NCBI GenBank assembly: GCA_008692225.1
Contig: VICG01000015.1
Coordinates: 699,001-763,000, forward strand
Reading direction: 5' to 3'
Length of the DNA: 64,000 bases
Source: Monilinia fructicola
Taxonomy: Eukaryota > Ascomycota > Leotiomycetes > Helotiales > Sclerotiniaceae
The notes beneath the pieces were generated by a model that did no database searches, had not been told where the DNA came from, and was given only the letters and a program-made list of their open reading frames with translations. Every line of letters begins with the position of its first letter. Within the stretch, counting starts at the first letter, position 1. Below are positions 35,861 through 49,255 of the stretch, piece by piece. The position numbers and the translations under genes are program-made.

Positions 35861-37593
35861 GCTTATTTGAACATCTTCTAGTCCGATTGTACCACTTCAG
35901 TTACAACATTTGATTTCCCCAACGGATTTCGCAGCCATTATTCCAAATTAACAATGCCAATTGAAAACACTCCCACTCTGGAGTGGCGAACCTTCCTCCA
36001 TGGGTTCTGATTGAGTTTTTTGTGGGCAGTGACCCCTTCCTTGATCAGACCTATGGGGCATATAGGGAACCTGATATTGGTGTTGTCAGTTTGGAACAAT
36101 GGGTTGCTAAATTTGGTGATGAGACCTGATGATGGAAAGGGAGCGGGATAATTTGGATTAGAATTGGATAGTAATAGCCGTTTTTGTATCTTTAGCGATG
36201 GGGACAATGAGGAGTTATGATTGTATGAGATTCATTGGAACAATAAGAGGCAAAGGGTTATTGGCTGGCGTTTGATGTATTTTTCTCTCTCTCTTTACGA
36301 CAAATGTAATATTCATTACGATTGTTCGATGTTGTGCAGGTTTTATGATTATGTATATTTCTTCGCAATATTTAGAAACCCACGATTGCCTGGGATGGGT
36401 TGGCTCATTACATAGGGACAATACGTGTTTAGCGTCTGGATGCTTTGCTCGTTTTTTAATCACTTTTAAAATGCAGCAGGAGGAACAAAGGGGGGGGGGA
36501 GATAATTCTCCAGTCACCCCGATTCCTCATCTCTTCCCTCGCCCCCTCAGACCCCACACCAAACCTACAAATGTTCTTATGCACGACCCCTTCACAAATC
36601 ATGAGACTTTGTAATATCACATACCGAGCACGTCGAATCTTGCCATGTCTTCGCTTAACTTCTATGCCCCCTTTCGCCATGCTGTGCATGTGCGAAACAG
36701 CTCGGAAGTACATCGCACGGCAAGATAAAGATACCAGCCGCCCCAGGATCCTCCACCGGCATTCCAACACTCAGATCCATGCATCACCAGGTGTAGAAGC
36801 CACACTCGACCGATCACGCCCCCTATCTTCGATACGTAAATGCATACCCAATTGCAAATGAACACCCACAAAAACACGCATCTGCGATATTCCCACGCGA
36901 CTAAGTGCTGAATCCATACCCGAATACCTACCTACCTACCTACCTACCTTCAGCGCCACGCCCTCTGACGATCCGACAACATCCCTTCGTGGCTAGGTAG
37001 GAACCCATACCTTGATACCCCACCGTGTAACCCGACAGACACTCCATCGCATTCGATATCCAGATATGCTGAGCGAAATGCGCAGTTACTTGGTGATTCT
37101 TTCTCACCACATATGATGACAATGCATATATATATACCCGCTAGCGAACCACGAATCCAGTGGTCTCCAGAATTCCAAATTTTTGTTTCAATAGTATTTT
37201 GGTACATCGCTTATCCCATGCCATCCAAAGTCGAAGAAGCTCTCGCTCGGGTCTGGATGATTGGGATGATAGATGCTAAGCGGGGGTGTATCAATATCTG
37301 GGTAAGTTGGTTATAGTGTGGAGTATTTCAGTTTTGGGAACCAGGTAGACAGATCGAATGCGCACTTTTAAGATTCAGATTGAACACCCCTCGCTTAAAT
37401 TGGTTACACACGATTTCAAAAGGCCCTTTGAACATTATGATTTAGATTTCCATATCTTCTGACCCAAGTCGTAGAGTATGCTGATCTGTAACGTAGATAT
37501 TACCCCTGAACTCCTGACCACCATTTATCTGCTTTGAATGCCATGTCCCAGCCATATCTTTACACTAGAGAGAAAATACAATCAAGCTCAAAC
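35861..37593. other. Intergenic between convergent Bir1 and Mad1
   Basis: Contains the 3' flanks of two convergent genes and a G9 run near 36491-36499. No gene is supported. ACCT repeats lie at 36926-36949. Confidence 0.5.
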
Positions 37594-39972
37594 TCAGCCC
37601 ACCATCACAGTTCCATCCCCCTTTTTCTCTTCATAAAACTCCAATGTTAAGGCTGCCAAGAAACATGGAATACTCCCTCGTTCATTAACCCAGAACTTGA
37701 TATTCTCCATGATCCTTCCAGCGAATTTACTTTCTGGGCCACCGCTAACCTTCATCGTTCCTCTCTCGCCATCAAATACGATGCTGTTTTCCTCTTCTCC
37801 GACCGAAGGATAGTAAAATGAAGTTACGCGCATCTTTCCATTGGGCATGAAGACAGCGTCCCATCCTAAGAGAGAAGATACACCGTCACGGAATTCTTGG
37901 GATTTAAGACCCCAGACTTTTTTGAGACGATCGTTTCGGGTTCGTTCGTCTTTGAGTGCGGCTTGAGATTCTGCGACGAGATCTTTTTGAGTTTGGAGGG
38001 TGGAGAGGGGAACTGAGGCGGTGGGGGGGAGGTTGGTAGTAAGTTGGGAAAGGAGATCGGCATTTTCGGCACGGAGGGCGGTGATAGTGGAAAGTTTGAT
38101 GGCCTCAAAGTCAGATGTGGGATTGGATCGAAGAGAAAGTATACGAGTCTGTGAATGTGCAGTTGCGGCTGCGAGGCGTTCTTGTGTAACGGAAAGTTCT
38201 TTCTGTGTAAGTTTCTGGGAAGTTTGAAGGGCGGTAATAGTTTCCTGGAGTTTACGGTTTTTGCGAGTCAGGACTCCTATACGTTCATTTTCTTCACCTT
38301 CGTCTCGCGAGTGCTTTGTACCGGCGAGATTTGTGGTGGTAGGTTGTGCTGATTCGGCAGTTGTAAGATCGGCTTGGAGGGATTGTACTTCTTGACGATA
38401 TTGGTCTACAATACTTTCAAGCTCTTCAATGCGCTTGATTTTTGCATCATCAATGTTGTCGCCAGCTCCGAAAGCTTCATCTTCAGCATCGAAAGTCTTG
38501 AGTTGCGCACGCAAATATTCAACTTCCTTGACAGCCAGAGCACGCTGTCTCTCGAGTCGTAGGCGGGCCTTTGAATCACCTCCACCGGCACTACTACCAG
38601 ACGCCTTGATTTTTTCTATCTCCTCACTCAAAGACCTCTTATCATTCTGTAGGCCACTTATAATATTGTCTTTATCAAGAACCTCGGATTCCATGGCGCC
38701 AAGTCGTTCTACCAAAGTGGCAGTTTGCATTCTCTCTTCAACTAATGCTCTCGCCAAATCTTCCGGAGAATTGAACTCGAATTGTCCTTCGACATCACTT
38801 TGGTTTTCGAGGAATGCAGTCCATGCTAAGCGTTCATCTTCGAGTCTTTGTCTTTGAAGTCTTGCTTCTCCTAGCTCATTCTGTAGGTCATCCATTGCCT
38901 CAACCTTTCTCTGCAAGCTACGTTTCTCTTCCTCGACAACTTCCACACTCTTATGTAACCTCTTGTAATGCTTTAATTCGGCCGACTGCTCTCGATTGGT
39001 TGCTTCCAAATTTCGAATGTGTGTGACCTGTTCGCTCAACTCTCTCTTAATCACTTGGAGTGTATCAGTATCCCCAGTCTGTGCCTTGAGTCGTAAAACT
39101 TCAGCCTCAAGAGCTCCATATGCCGTATCCTTGTCAGCCAATTGCTGTTGAACATCCTGCAATAAGGCCTCTCTTCGATCAGAGTCCTCTTGTAAATCTT
39201 GGACGCTGCGTTGCAGAGTTTGGTTCCTTGTTTCGAGTTCCGAGACCCTCCTTTCCAGTATACGGCTACCCTCTTCACTCTCTGTCTTGACATCCTCAAT
39301 TTCTTCCTCCAAGAGACGCTTGCTTTCTTCCAATTCACGAATTCTCCTCTCCAATCCAGTCTTCTCATTGCTTGAATTGTCACGAACTTCGCTCATCTCT
39401 TTGAGCAAAGACTCATATTGTCGCACTGCCTTATTTCTCTCTCCTTCTGCGATTTGCTTCTGCTTGAAATCATCTTCGGCTTTACGTGTTGCATCTCGGA
39501 GTTCGTTTTCATGCCTTAATTTCGCAAGCTCCTCCTCCTGTTTGTGATTGTCGATTGTATATTTCAACGTCTTCACCTCAGCCTTCAATTCATCCAATTC
39601 CTTCCTCCTTCTATCGGCTTCTTGATCAGTCTCGGCATAGATTGGCTCCTTTCTAGATTCGTCAATGACGGTTCTGGTTGATTGGCGAAATCTGTCTGTT
39701 CGTGATGGTGGTCTATGAGTAGATTCTGCGCCTGTCAAAAAGTCGAAACTGGGTTGAGTGTTTGATGGACGTGCCAAAGAAAGCTAACATGTGGTATCCA
39801 CGTCAGACAATTGATTCACTTGCATTTATGGAGAGTTGCAGGACAAGAGATAAATCCTTACCCTTGATTGCGCACGCGGTATAGCACTACCCATACTCAT
39901 TCTATGACCGCCACTGGTTGAAGATCTTCTTCTTTGAGAATCTCCCAGGCCCTGGGGAGTATGCGCCCTCAT
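37594..39972 (-). CDS. MAD1: Spindle assembly checkpoint protein Mad1
   Basis: Nuclear-pore and kinetochore coiled-coil protein that recruits Mad2 to signal unattached kinetochores. Exon 1 is 39862-39972 (MRAHTPQGLG..RAQSR), the intron 39784-39861 (GTAAGG..TGTTAG, GTCTGAC branch), and exon 2 37594-39783, together 766 residues, intact. The N-terminal 60 residues are Arg/Ser-rich. Residues about 80-630 are almost continuous heptad coiled coil. The C-terminal globular domain starts after the family RLK motif (NDRLKKVW, near residue 656) and continues EFRDGVSSLLGWD, FYYPSVGEEENSIVF and IKFWVNERGSIPCFLAALTLEF, which match the Mad1 C-terminal domain. The frame runs on before the first good ATG only through the intron, so the start at 39972 is preferred. 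A second Met lies at residue 25. Confidence 0.9.
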
Positions 39973-41285
39973 TTCTATGATTCACCGCCACCTGCGGATT
40001 TATTTTGACGTGTGTGTGTAATTGTCGCAAACGTAAATATGGATTCGTGATGCAAGGCTGAGAATGGAGAATGGAGAGTTGTATTACATAATCTGTGGAC
40101 GGGGAGAAATCAGAAAATATGGGGAAGCCGTTGGCGGGGAGAAGAGACTTTCTTCTGTACAGAGTCGAGCATCCGTCATACGGCGTCGTCCACGGGGATC
40201 CATATCCATCCATATCCATCCATATCATCACGGTATCAGGATAAGCCCTAGTACTGCAACGCCTCAACGCCTACAGCTACCTAGCTGCTTATCAATGCTG
40301 TACGGAGTGCTTCTTGAATATCAACTGAGGTTTTGAAACGAGGCCGTGTCCTATTAGATACTTTGTTTGTTGCCCTCGAAGAAGCAAGAGGACTGCGATT
40401 TGACGAACCTGCTGTCTACCTCACCTAGTTCAAACTCAAATAGTCAACTTATCAAGCTAGATGTTAAAAACTACACAATTAACTCCGTAGACACCCAAAC
40501 GCGCCATTAGCTCTCCTCACATGAGACTATTAATTGGACTTTTGACTCCTACCGCTCGCTAGGCCCCTTGGTAGTTCTATCGCAAGCTAGAGGTTATAAT
40601 TAGCTATATATATACTCCGTACGTAGGTTCCTCCTTGAATCCTATCATCTACGTTCACGGGTCTCAGACTAACAAGCTTACTTACTACCTATTTGTATTT
40701 ATATATAACCTTGGAACTTCACACTACCTCCAGCTACATCTAATCTAATCTTACCTATTCCAATTAACATTCTTTAACAATGCTAACAATGCTAACAATG
40801 CTAACAATGCTAACAATGCTAACAATCCTCTCCAGGTGCAAAGTATTCGAGAAGGTTATTTAAACGACCGAGACTTATTAATAATAAGCTTTCGAAGCTG
40901 TGAATATACTCCATTCTATAGCCCTGGTACTACCCAGTTAGTTCAGCCCTTGAGAGGACGGTACCTGGCTTGGTCTGGCCCCTCCCGTCACTAAAAACCA
41001 AAACATCGCACCAAAGGGGAAATAATGAAAACACGGGACCACCTGGACTCGGTTCGTGATGACTAAGATAACCTTAAAGAAAGGTGGGTTTCGTTTCCCC
41101 TTTGAAAGATCCATTCTTTCCCATATCCATGGATATTCATCAACGCATTCTTCTTATGGCGAGATACAGCCGGTGACAAGTTCGCAGCATTTGGCTGCTT
41201 CTAAGGAAACAAACGAACAAACAAACAAACAAACTCAACCAACTACTGCTTATGGATAGTTGGTATTCATCTCAAATTCAATACA
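39973..41285. other. Intergenic; AACAATGCT repeats
   Basis: Upstream regions of the divergent Mad1 and Tam41 genes. A nonamer AACAATGCT repeats about six times at 40777-40826. No gene is seen. Confidence 0.5.
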
Positions 41286-42924
41286 ATGGCAACTCGGAAG
41301 CTTTCTGTATGGGACACACATCCCTTCCTATTCTTATATGCTCTTTAGCTAACAGCTATTTGGCAGGCTTTGAAAGCTCTCGGGCGGGGCCAGAGTATGG
41401 CCTTCAAATATATATACACACCCAAGGCTACCATATCAATTGATTCATCGCACCCTTTCTACGACACAATGTACCGCTTCTGCTTCCAAAGGAAATGCAA
41501 GCTCGCAGGTAGAGCCTGTGGATGATAACTCAAATTTAGCATCTGCCAAATCCTCATCGACCTCTTCCGTAAATTCATCTACCTCGCCCTCTTCTACCTC
41601 CCCCTCTACTTCGGCGAGTGACATTCCAGCCCCAGCAGACTGGGAAGAGAATCCAAATTACAACATTGAAAAGTTCTCGGAACTACCTCATTCTAATTTC
41701 GGAGTCAATCAGCATATGGTCATTAATGACGAGTTCAAAGAAGCCTTAAGGCAGATATTATGGCAGTTCCGAGCTCCCATCAGATATGCATTTGCATATG
41801 GATCAGGCGTCTTCCCTCAGTCAAAACATACGAAAGCGACGCCTTCAAGCATTACATCCATCCATTCGAAGCCACCTCCTGCGATTGTTGATCAACAAGG
41901 GGTACCCCCAAGATGATCGACTTTATATTTGGTGTATCGTATAGCCAACATTGGCATTCCCTGAATCTAAACCAACATCGAGATCATTATTCGGCTCTCG
42001 GCTCCCTCGGATCTGGGGCCGTCACGGCTGTTCAAGAGAGATGGGGCGCTGGTGTATATTTCAACCCGTACGTCACAGTCAATGGACTCTTATCAAATAT
42101 GGAGTTGTAAATCTTGACACGTTATGCACCGATCTCTCCGAGTGGACGACACTATAACCTTGCGGGACGATTACAGAAGCCAGTCAAAATTCTTCGAGAC
42201 GATGCGAGAGTTCGTCTCGCAAACCAGGTCAATTTAATCTCTGCTTTGCGAACTGCACTCTTACTTTTACCTCCTGAGTTCACCGAACAAGAATTATATG
42301 GCACTATCGCGAATATCAGCTACTTGGGTGATCCGAGAATGGTTCTACTACCCACGGAAGACCCCTCAAAAGTAGCCAATATTGTTGGGAACAATCTTCC
42401 TCATTTCCGTCGTCTATATGCGCCTCTCATTGACAATCTCCCCAACGTCAGCTTCAACGATTCCAAGTGCTCTAATCCAGACTGGGCATCTGATCCATCA
42501 TCAAACATCCACTTAACTCAAGACATGGACCCAATTAAAAGGGGGCAATATGGTCAGGCGGTTGCCAAAATCTTTCCGATCCAAACTCTATTTTCAATAT
42601 ATCAAAAGAAATATCAAATACCTCGACTAGAATTCGATCAAATGCTTGAGGCGTCGCGTGATGAAGATGGAACAAGGATTAATAGGAGAGAAGGGGGGTG
42701 GGTTTGAAAGAAGAATTGCCCGAGAGCCTGCCGAAGATTTAAGGTCTGAAGTAAGGAGTGTAATCAAGAGCACAATTGGATGGCCTAGTACAAGCCAGAG
42801 TCTCAAAGGGCCTTTTACGGCTGGGCTAAGTCGAACTTGGCGGTACATGAGTGAAAAGATGGCGAAGCATTCCGAAGGGAAAAGGAAAGCTGCAGAGGCG
42901 GCCAAAGAGAAGAAACAAGAATGA
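41286..42924 (+). CDS. TAM41: Mitochondrial CDP-diacylglycerol synthase Tam41 (frame-broken as given)
   Basis: Makes CDP-diacylglycerol in the mitochondrial inner membrane for cardiolipin. A likely first exon (ATG 41286, MATRKLS) ends at 41306; the acceptor of the second exon is uncertain (41370 or 41380). Family blocks follow: NFGVNQHMVIN, IRYAFAYGSGVFPQS (nucleotidyltransferase-like GSGV), MIDFIFGV, HWHSLNLNQHRDHYS, GAGVYFNPYV, TLIKYGVV, LYLAGRLQKPVKIL, ISYLGDPRM, and a C-terminal WPSTSQSLKGPFTAGLSRTWRYM. The blocks lie in four frames connected by one-base slips at homopolymers or doublets: C5 at 41905-41909 (one short), near 42085 (one short), AA at 42156-42157 (one extra), and G6 at 42693-42698 (one extra). 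Net frame is restored twice. The protein is otherwise complete, so consensus errors are likely. Confidence 0.8.
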
Positions 42925-45900
42925 GCATTATGCCAAATCTTGTATGATGACGACACGATTAAACGGTGAGCTGTATTTTGTGATGTGTACTGTAAATAGA
43001 CCGAGTCGTTTTTAGACTCATTACACGGCTCCTGATAAAAGGTTTATCGGAGACCCCGACTATAAACGTTTCTTATGTTGGTGGGTGGTAATCAATGCAT
43101 ATCACGCATTTGGGTATTAGTAGAAGGGAATTGAATGGTTAAAGGTTGGTGGTAACGCTTGAGTGCTCTGCAGCAAATGCCGGAATTTCAAGAAATGGAC
43201 AATACCATGTTAGCAAGAGTTATTATATAAGTTCCCACTTGCGTCTTATACTTCTTGGTCCATATCTTTCTCCTTGTATACTCGCACATTTGTAATTGTT
43301 CCATTTTTGTATTTGGGCGGATTGATTACAACCGGCTTGGCGTTCGCCTCAAAATACATAACATTCAGCTAGGCCTGAATTGTAGGTGCTTCCTCCTCTT
43401 AGCATATATCAAATACGAGCGGGTGTTAGTAGACTCATTTTCATTTCCATTGTGCGGAAATTCTTAGACTGTTCACAAAATCATCCTTGAGTGGTTTGGG
43501 TCTTGGAAAATTCTACCTATGGCTAAGGGGTGTACAAGGTTCACCTCGTATAGACTAGAGTATCAATAGTAGGTAATCGCTTTTATGTTTGAGTAGAGAA
43601 GTGAACAAGGACAGAAACAACTTATGCTTAGATGAAGCAACAGAGAAAGACAAGTCCCCTCGGTATTTCTATCTACAATTAATTGCGCAATGTCATTCCA
43701 CCATCATCTAATGATCGACTATACCCTCATTCGGCCATTGACATAGTATTTTACTTTTCGATATTCCAAAGTGGCATCCGACAAAAGATAGCATGTATTA
43801 ATCATCAGCTGTGGGATCGCTGGTCTCACGATATCGATTGAACTTGCAAAAGGGTGTCATAGTGTGTAAATACTCGCGAGCTCTAACAAATGGTACAATC
43901 ATCGCGATCTAAGATCCCAATACCATTGCCTCAAATTCATAGTCTACAAGTGTCTAGATCATACCAAACACCTCGAGAATTCTTCGGAGCTTGGACGTAA
44001 GTATGCATATTGAATCATAAGACCTCACTAACCAATCCTGTGGATTCGAGGATGACGCGCTGGAAGGCTGGTAGATTCTTAGTTGAGTGCCTGTTGAAGA
44101 GCCCGCAGTCAGGGATGATATGTCCCTGTGTTGGTGAGCGCTTGTTTTATTCCATGGCTCGCGATGTCATCTTGGGTAGAGCTGGCGCACCAGTTCTAGC
44201 GTGGCAGAGAGCACGCCACGTAACACTTCCAGAGCCGGAATGGATGATCTCTGTTCATTGAAACAACCATGGGCTTGGTCCCTGTGCAAGTATATGTATC
44301 TCGTCATACTTGTCGAAGGGAGGAGGAAGAAACCGTTGATCTTGTTTTTAGAGTAATATTCTTCTTGGCTTTGTTTTGGTTCTTAATGAATCAGTAGACT
44401 ATCGACTACCTTGCTGCACGTGTAATTGGATGTGTGGTCGCTGATTCCGCATTGAATCAGGGTAAGAAGCATCCAGTTGCCCAAGCATCATCTCGTTGAT
44501 AAATTATTTGCCAAGCACATCAGATGAGACGAAATTTGCTAAACTAGCGAGCGTATCTCGCTCATGGCCAACCTTGTAATCACTCGAGCTATAAGTAAAC
44601 TCTCACCTTGGAAACTTGATCCATGTGACCTTTATTCTGCTTAGTGTTTTTGCACATTTACAAGATGAATGATGTTGTATCGCTAATGTTTACTCGGTCA
44701 CGAGGTGAGCAGTAGCAGAGGCCTGCTTTCCGAGTCTTTGGTCACTACCGAGACCTGATGTATAGAAGCCTAGTACGGCGTATGCGATGTAGTGTGTGGC
44801 GTCCAAATGTAAAAGTGATGCCTTGGAGTCATCAACAATCTGGGTCGCGATATCCTTGATACCGAGAAAGTGAATGCTCCAGTTGAGATGGAATCAGTCC
44901 ATATGGAGCTTCTAGGCTTGAAGTGTCAAAGGCAAAATAGGATTGTGCTTTGAGGACGAGAGATTGAGTTCCAAGAGAAATGGATGGCAAATTTTTGATC
45001 CTCGCCAACTAAGATTACACCCTTGGGAGCTTGTATCATGCAGTTTATTATTGATAATCTACAAGACCGGAAATCGAATATTCAGATTTGAGCGTTCTCG
45101 TCGCACTTGAAAGGTGCTGACGACGAAGTATCTTCCCACATGGAATTCGGCAGAGAACTTCTACAGATTGACCCTTCATTCTCATATCCATGCATTCGCA
45201 TCTCGCCCGTACTATTTATGCCGCTCCATTTCAACCCTATCTATCTCCAGTATCAGAGTATGCACCATCCCACTCATAATATTGCCCATATCCAAACACT
45301 CGTCTCGCCACAGAAACAACACACCACAATTCTCCTCGCCTAAGATCCCTCCTCGCCCAATCTAAAACTATATTCCAAGCCATCCCCTACCCCTCCCTTC
45401 TCCCCTTTCCTCCTCAGCGAATCACCCCTCACTCATCATCCCATCTAACCATCATTGATCGCAATGAATTCACACCAAACCCCGTATATAAATAAATCTG
45501 CATATTTAAATGCCCATCCACAATCCAAACAGCAACCCACACTAACGAAATACTCCACACCGCAAGACTCACCACCGAGACAACCTCGCCAAAAAAAAAC
45601 CATCAATCACAACAACCCCTGCAGTACTATAGAAAACAATCCCCGCGACCTCCCAGCCGCAAGCCGTCCGCCACCGTCCCCCCAGCCAATGCGTCAAAAC
45701 GTGATGAAAGCCCGCAGTCCCACAATCTCCCCGCTCATCTGGGAGTCTAACATCGTACAGATGGTCGACGAGATGACGTTGCGCCGCTCTTGTAATTAGT
45801 GTCTTTGATTCTGCCGTTTGGGTTCATTAGGCGGATCCGTTCGTGGCCGAGATGTTCTCATGCGCGGGGCAGAGTCGGCGAGGGGGACTGAGTGGGGATG

Positions 45901-46163
45901 GGAGCGGGGATGGGTATGGTATGGTATGGTATGGTATGGTATGGTATGGTATGGTATGGTATGGTATGGTATGGTATGGTATGGTATGGTATGGTATGGT
46001 ATGGTATGGTATGGTATGGTATGGTATGGTATGGTATGGCATAGCGTGGCAATAGGAGCAGGAGTAGGATTAGAAATAGGAATAGGAATAGGAATAGGGG
46101 AAGATCACCAAGAATCTCACCACGTCACCATCCACAACCGAGCACAAAAAATATGCACAGCCG
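42925..46163. other. Long intergenic stretch
   Basis: No supportable gene in 3.2 kb. A plus-strand frame at 44010-44261 and another at 45455-45799 (ending LIWESNIVQMVDEM) have no recognisable domain. A GGTAT array lies near the right end. Confidence 0.4.
45913..46039 (+). repeat. GGTAT pentanucleotide array
   Basis: About 25 near-perfect units. Because five is not a multiple of three, the array is open in several frames (MVWYGMVWYG and HTIPYHTIPY), which are artefacts. GGAATA repeats follow at 46078-46097. Confidence 0.95.
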
Positions 46164-47844
46164 CTATCTATGCCAGTGCCGAGGAAAAGACATGCTCTGC
46201 AACTCCATTGCACTAAAATTAAAATTCCATTGAATTCCATCCCATTCAACCCGATCCCATCCGGCCAAGCCAGCCCCGCTAGACGCACCCCAAGCTCCCC
46301 CCGTCCGTCCACCCAAGCCCCGCGTGAACACACCCCTCAACGCAACTCCTGCCCCTTCAAAATCCCACTCCACCTTCGACACGCCATGGTTCCCCATCAG
46401 CCAAAGCGTCTGCAGCTGCGCGCCCGTCCACGCAAAATTCTGCACCGTGTAGTTCGTCTGGATGCGCACCAGCAGCGCGCCGTCCGCATCCAGGACATCG
46501 ACGCCGCGGCCCGCGCCCGTGACTAGCGACGCGTGAGATTCAGGAGGGGGGAGGGGAAAGGAAAGGGGGGACGGGGGTGCTCTTACCGATGTATCCGTTG
46601 GCCGCGACCTTGAGTCCATCGGGCAGCCAGTCCTGCGCCAGGTAGATGGGCCGCTTGTTGATGAGGTGGTTGCCGTTGGCGGTCCGGTCAAAGGCGTAGA
46701 TGATGCGCTTCCCGGTGCTGGTGAAGGTCGTGCCCTGGGGGCCGAGGGCCGCGGCGATGGGCCCGGAGGCGGCGCCCGTGTCGGAGATGTACACGGTGCG
46801 CGTGGTGGAGTTGGCGCGCGCGGGCGAGATGGCGATGCCGTTCGGTTGGGCCAGGGAGTCGTCGACGATGGAGACTTGGCCGGTCGAGGGCCGGAAGCGG
46901 TAGGAGGCCGTCTCGAGCTGCGGCGCGGTTTCCGTGAGCCCGTTGAACCAGGAGTAGTCTGTGGCTTGGGTTAGTGCGGTTTTGCGGGGAGGGAGGGTGC
47001 GGGTGGGGACAGACGCGGATCGGTAAACCAGACGTCGCCTCTTTCGTCGACGAAGAGATCGTCGACTGTGTTGAAGTAGTAGCCAAAATAGTTGTTGAGC
47101 AACGTCACCGTCTTGTTTGTTAACGGATCGAGCGTGGCGATTCCGGGCCGCTGCTCAATTCCGCCAATGCTGGTGTTACCACCGGAGACACCCCAATAGA
47201 TCCTGCAGACGTTGGTGAGTTGCACGCAAAGATTCGAAGCACTGGCCTACTCACAGTCCATTGTGATACGTCCCACCATTCGGTGCATAGATGGGTGGGT
47301 CGGATATCAACTCACCCAACTCAGGAGGGTCAACATTAAGATTGATCACACGCTGGGGTAAGTAGCCCGGAGGAGAAGTATCTCCCCTCAACTGCGAGAA
47401 GTACAATTTGTTGGTTGCCGGAACATACACCGGGGCTTCATGAACCGCTATCCTCTCATCAGCAACTAAATCCACCCCCCTGCAACGTCCAAAAGCAAAC
47501 TCACCATCGTTAACCGCAAACATAAATTCATAACTGGGACGACTCCCCAAAAGCTCCAACCCCCTCTCCCTATCAAAGACCACAAAATCCGCCTGCGATA
47601 GAAGCCCAAACGATGTATCATTCGGCACGGTAGTCGAAGGAAACGTATCCTCATAACTCCCATTCACGCCCGTCAGGCGATAAAAAGGATAGGGCAAAAC
47701 CGACGCATATTTCCCGACGCACACGATCGCCGACGAGGGACCACACGACTCAACGAGGGGCGAGGCCGCAGTCGGCGCGTTCGCGTTCGCGTTCGCGTTC
47801 CCGTAGGCCGCGCCCGCCAGAATCGTAACGACCCAAGTCTTCAT
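46164..47844 (-). CDS. Secreted SMP-30/gluconolactonase-type lactonohydrolase
   Basis: Extracellular sugar-lactone or pantolactone hydrolase family, a six-bladed beta propeller with a metal site. Four exons on the minus strand (47844-47255, 47202-47015, 46958-46587, 46522-46164) total 502 residues, all phases agreeing. The start MKTWVVTILAGAAYG is a signal peptide followed by an Asn/Ala repeat. Family blocks: YEFMF, HEAPVYVPATNKLYFSQL, YAPNGGTYHNGL, IYWGVSGGN, GGIEQRPGIATLDP, TVDDLFVDERGDVWFTDP, YSWFNG, TASYRFRP, QPNGIAISP, TVYISDTG, LPDGLKV. The HEAP Glu, the NGGTYHNG Asn and the PDG Asp match the metal-binding positions of the family. The second donor (GTCTGT) is weak but is the only phase-compatible one. 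The 3' exons are GC-rich compared with most of the window. Frame intact. Confidence 0.85.
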
Positions 47845-48799
47845 TTCCGCTGAGCTCTCTCGCGCGCAACTTGACTCCCGCAATGCAATACCAAGCCGCA
47901 GTATGCTCCCAAGCCGCAAGACGCGAGCGCCCTCGCCCCCTATTTATACCCATCCCCTACACACACGCACACACAGCGCCAAGCATCATCACGCCGACCG
48001 ACGCAATCCCGACCCCCGCAGCACCAGCACCAGCACCAGCACCAGCACCCGTCCATCCTCGCACCATACTACGTAACCCATACCACCAGCCAAGCCCAGG
48101 CCCCGGCCCCGACCCCGGCCGCACCCCCAAGACTGGCAAGCGATATATAATAATAACGACCCACGCCTCCGATGCGTCTGCTCTCCATCACCATCACCAT
48201 CACCATCTCCTGCCTTGCCTCGCCTCGCCCCCCACGTTCAATAGCGGGGTCGACACGACGACAGGCTCGGGGACCGCAAGCACCCAAGGCTTGGCGTGGA
48301 TCTCCCGGCCTTGTATCGGGCGCGAGGGATCACCCGAGGACGAGCGAGCAAGCGAGCATGGGCAAGCGAGCATGGGCATGCACTGCAACTCTCTTGAAGA
48401 GGCAGCTCAAACCTCCGATACACATGCAATTGGACCCGAGATCGCGACCGTGGATGCTGAGTGTCGAGGGTAGGTGCTAAGCAGGCCATACCAAGGAATT
48501 CAATCTGGAGGATGCCGGCGGTACTTTGACTTTGACTTTGACTTTGACTTTGATTTTGACTTCTGTCTTTGACTTTTACTTCTATACTGGTTTCATAATT
48601 ATAAAACATTTACTTTTTTGGATTCGATTCACCGACTCACTCATTCAATTTTACTCCATCACCTGATTCTATCCCATCATCCCTTCATCACTCACTCGAC
48701 TAAATGCGAGGAGTGATAAGACAACCAGACTTACAAGTTAAGTACTGCCTTTATTTGGACCAAATAATAGGTAACTCGAATATATCATCTGATTGTCAT

Positions 48800-48843
<44 letters not shown>

Positions 48844-49255
48844 ACCACCAGAGATATATTAATTCATGAAATCTTTATCGTCAATCTCTGGATACACGCA
48901 ACCTAAAAACAAGCGCACACAACTCCGTTGCTTCAAGGGACAAAAGAAGAAAAGAAGAAATAGATTGAGTATGAATACACAATCCTCACTGCCCAACCTC
49001 TCAATCCACAACCCTTTTCCTACCATTGGGGACGAAAACCCTCCAGACGACCAATCATGATGCATGAAGCACCCGGATATATGTTACCCTCTGGCGTGAA
49101 CCATCCTTCAATGACTTTTGCTATAAAACCCAATCTTGAGCATTCATATTTGTATTTTCCTATCCAGCTCAAATATTATCCCTTTAGTGTTTCACCGACA
49201 CTTCCAGAGATCTGTTGACGGGCGACCTATTCTTGCATTCGAATTGGCGTAAATC
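47845..49255. other. Intergenic; CA and TTTGAC repeats
   Basis: GC-rich, repetitive sequence (CCAGCA at 48018-48048, CCATCA at 48187-48210) followed by TTTGAC repeats (48523-48563) and a CA array (48802-48841). The overlapping open frames on both strands have no domain. Confidence 0.5.

Noticed and set aside
45818..46216. Tyr-Gly-Met-Val-Trp repeat protein
   Set aside because: Translation of the GGTAT array.
48802..48841. CRISPR-like array
   Set aside because: Simple CA repeat without spacers; fungal genomic context.
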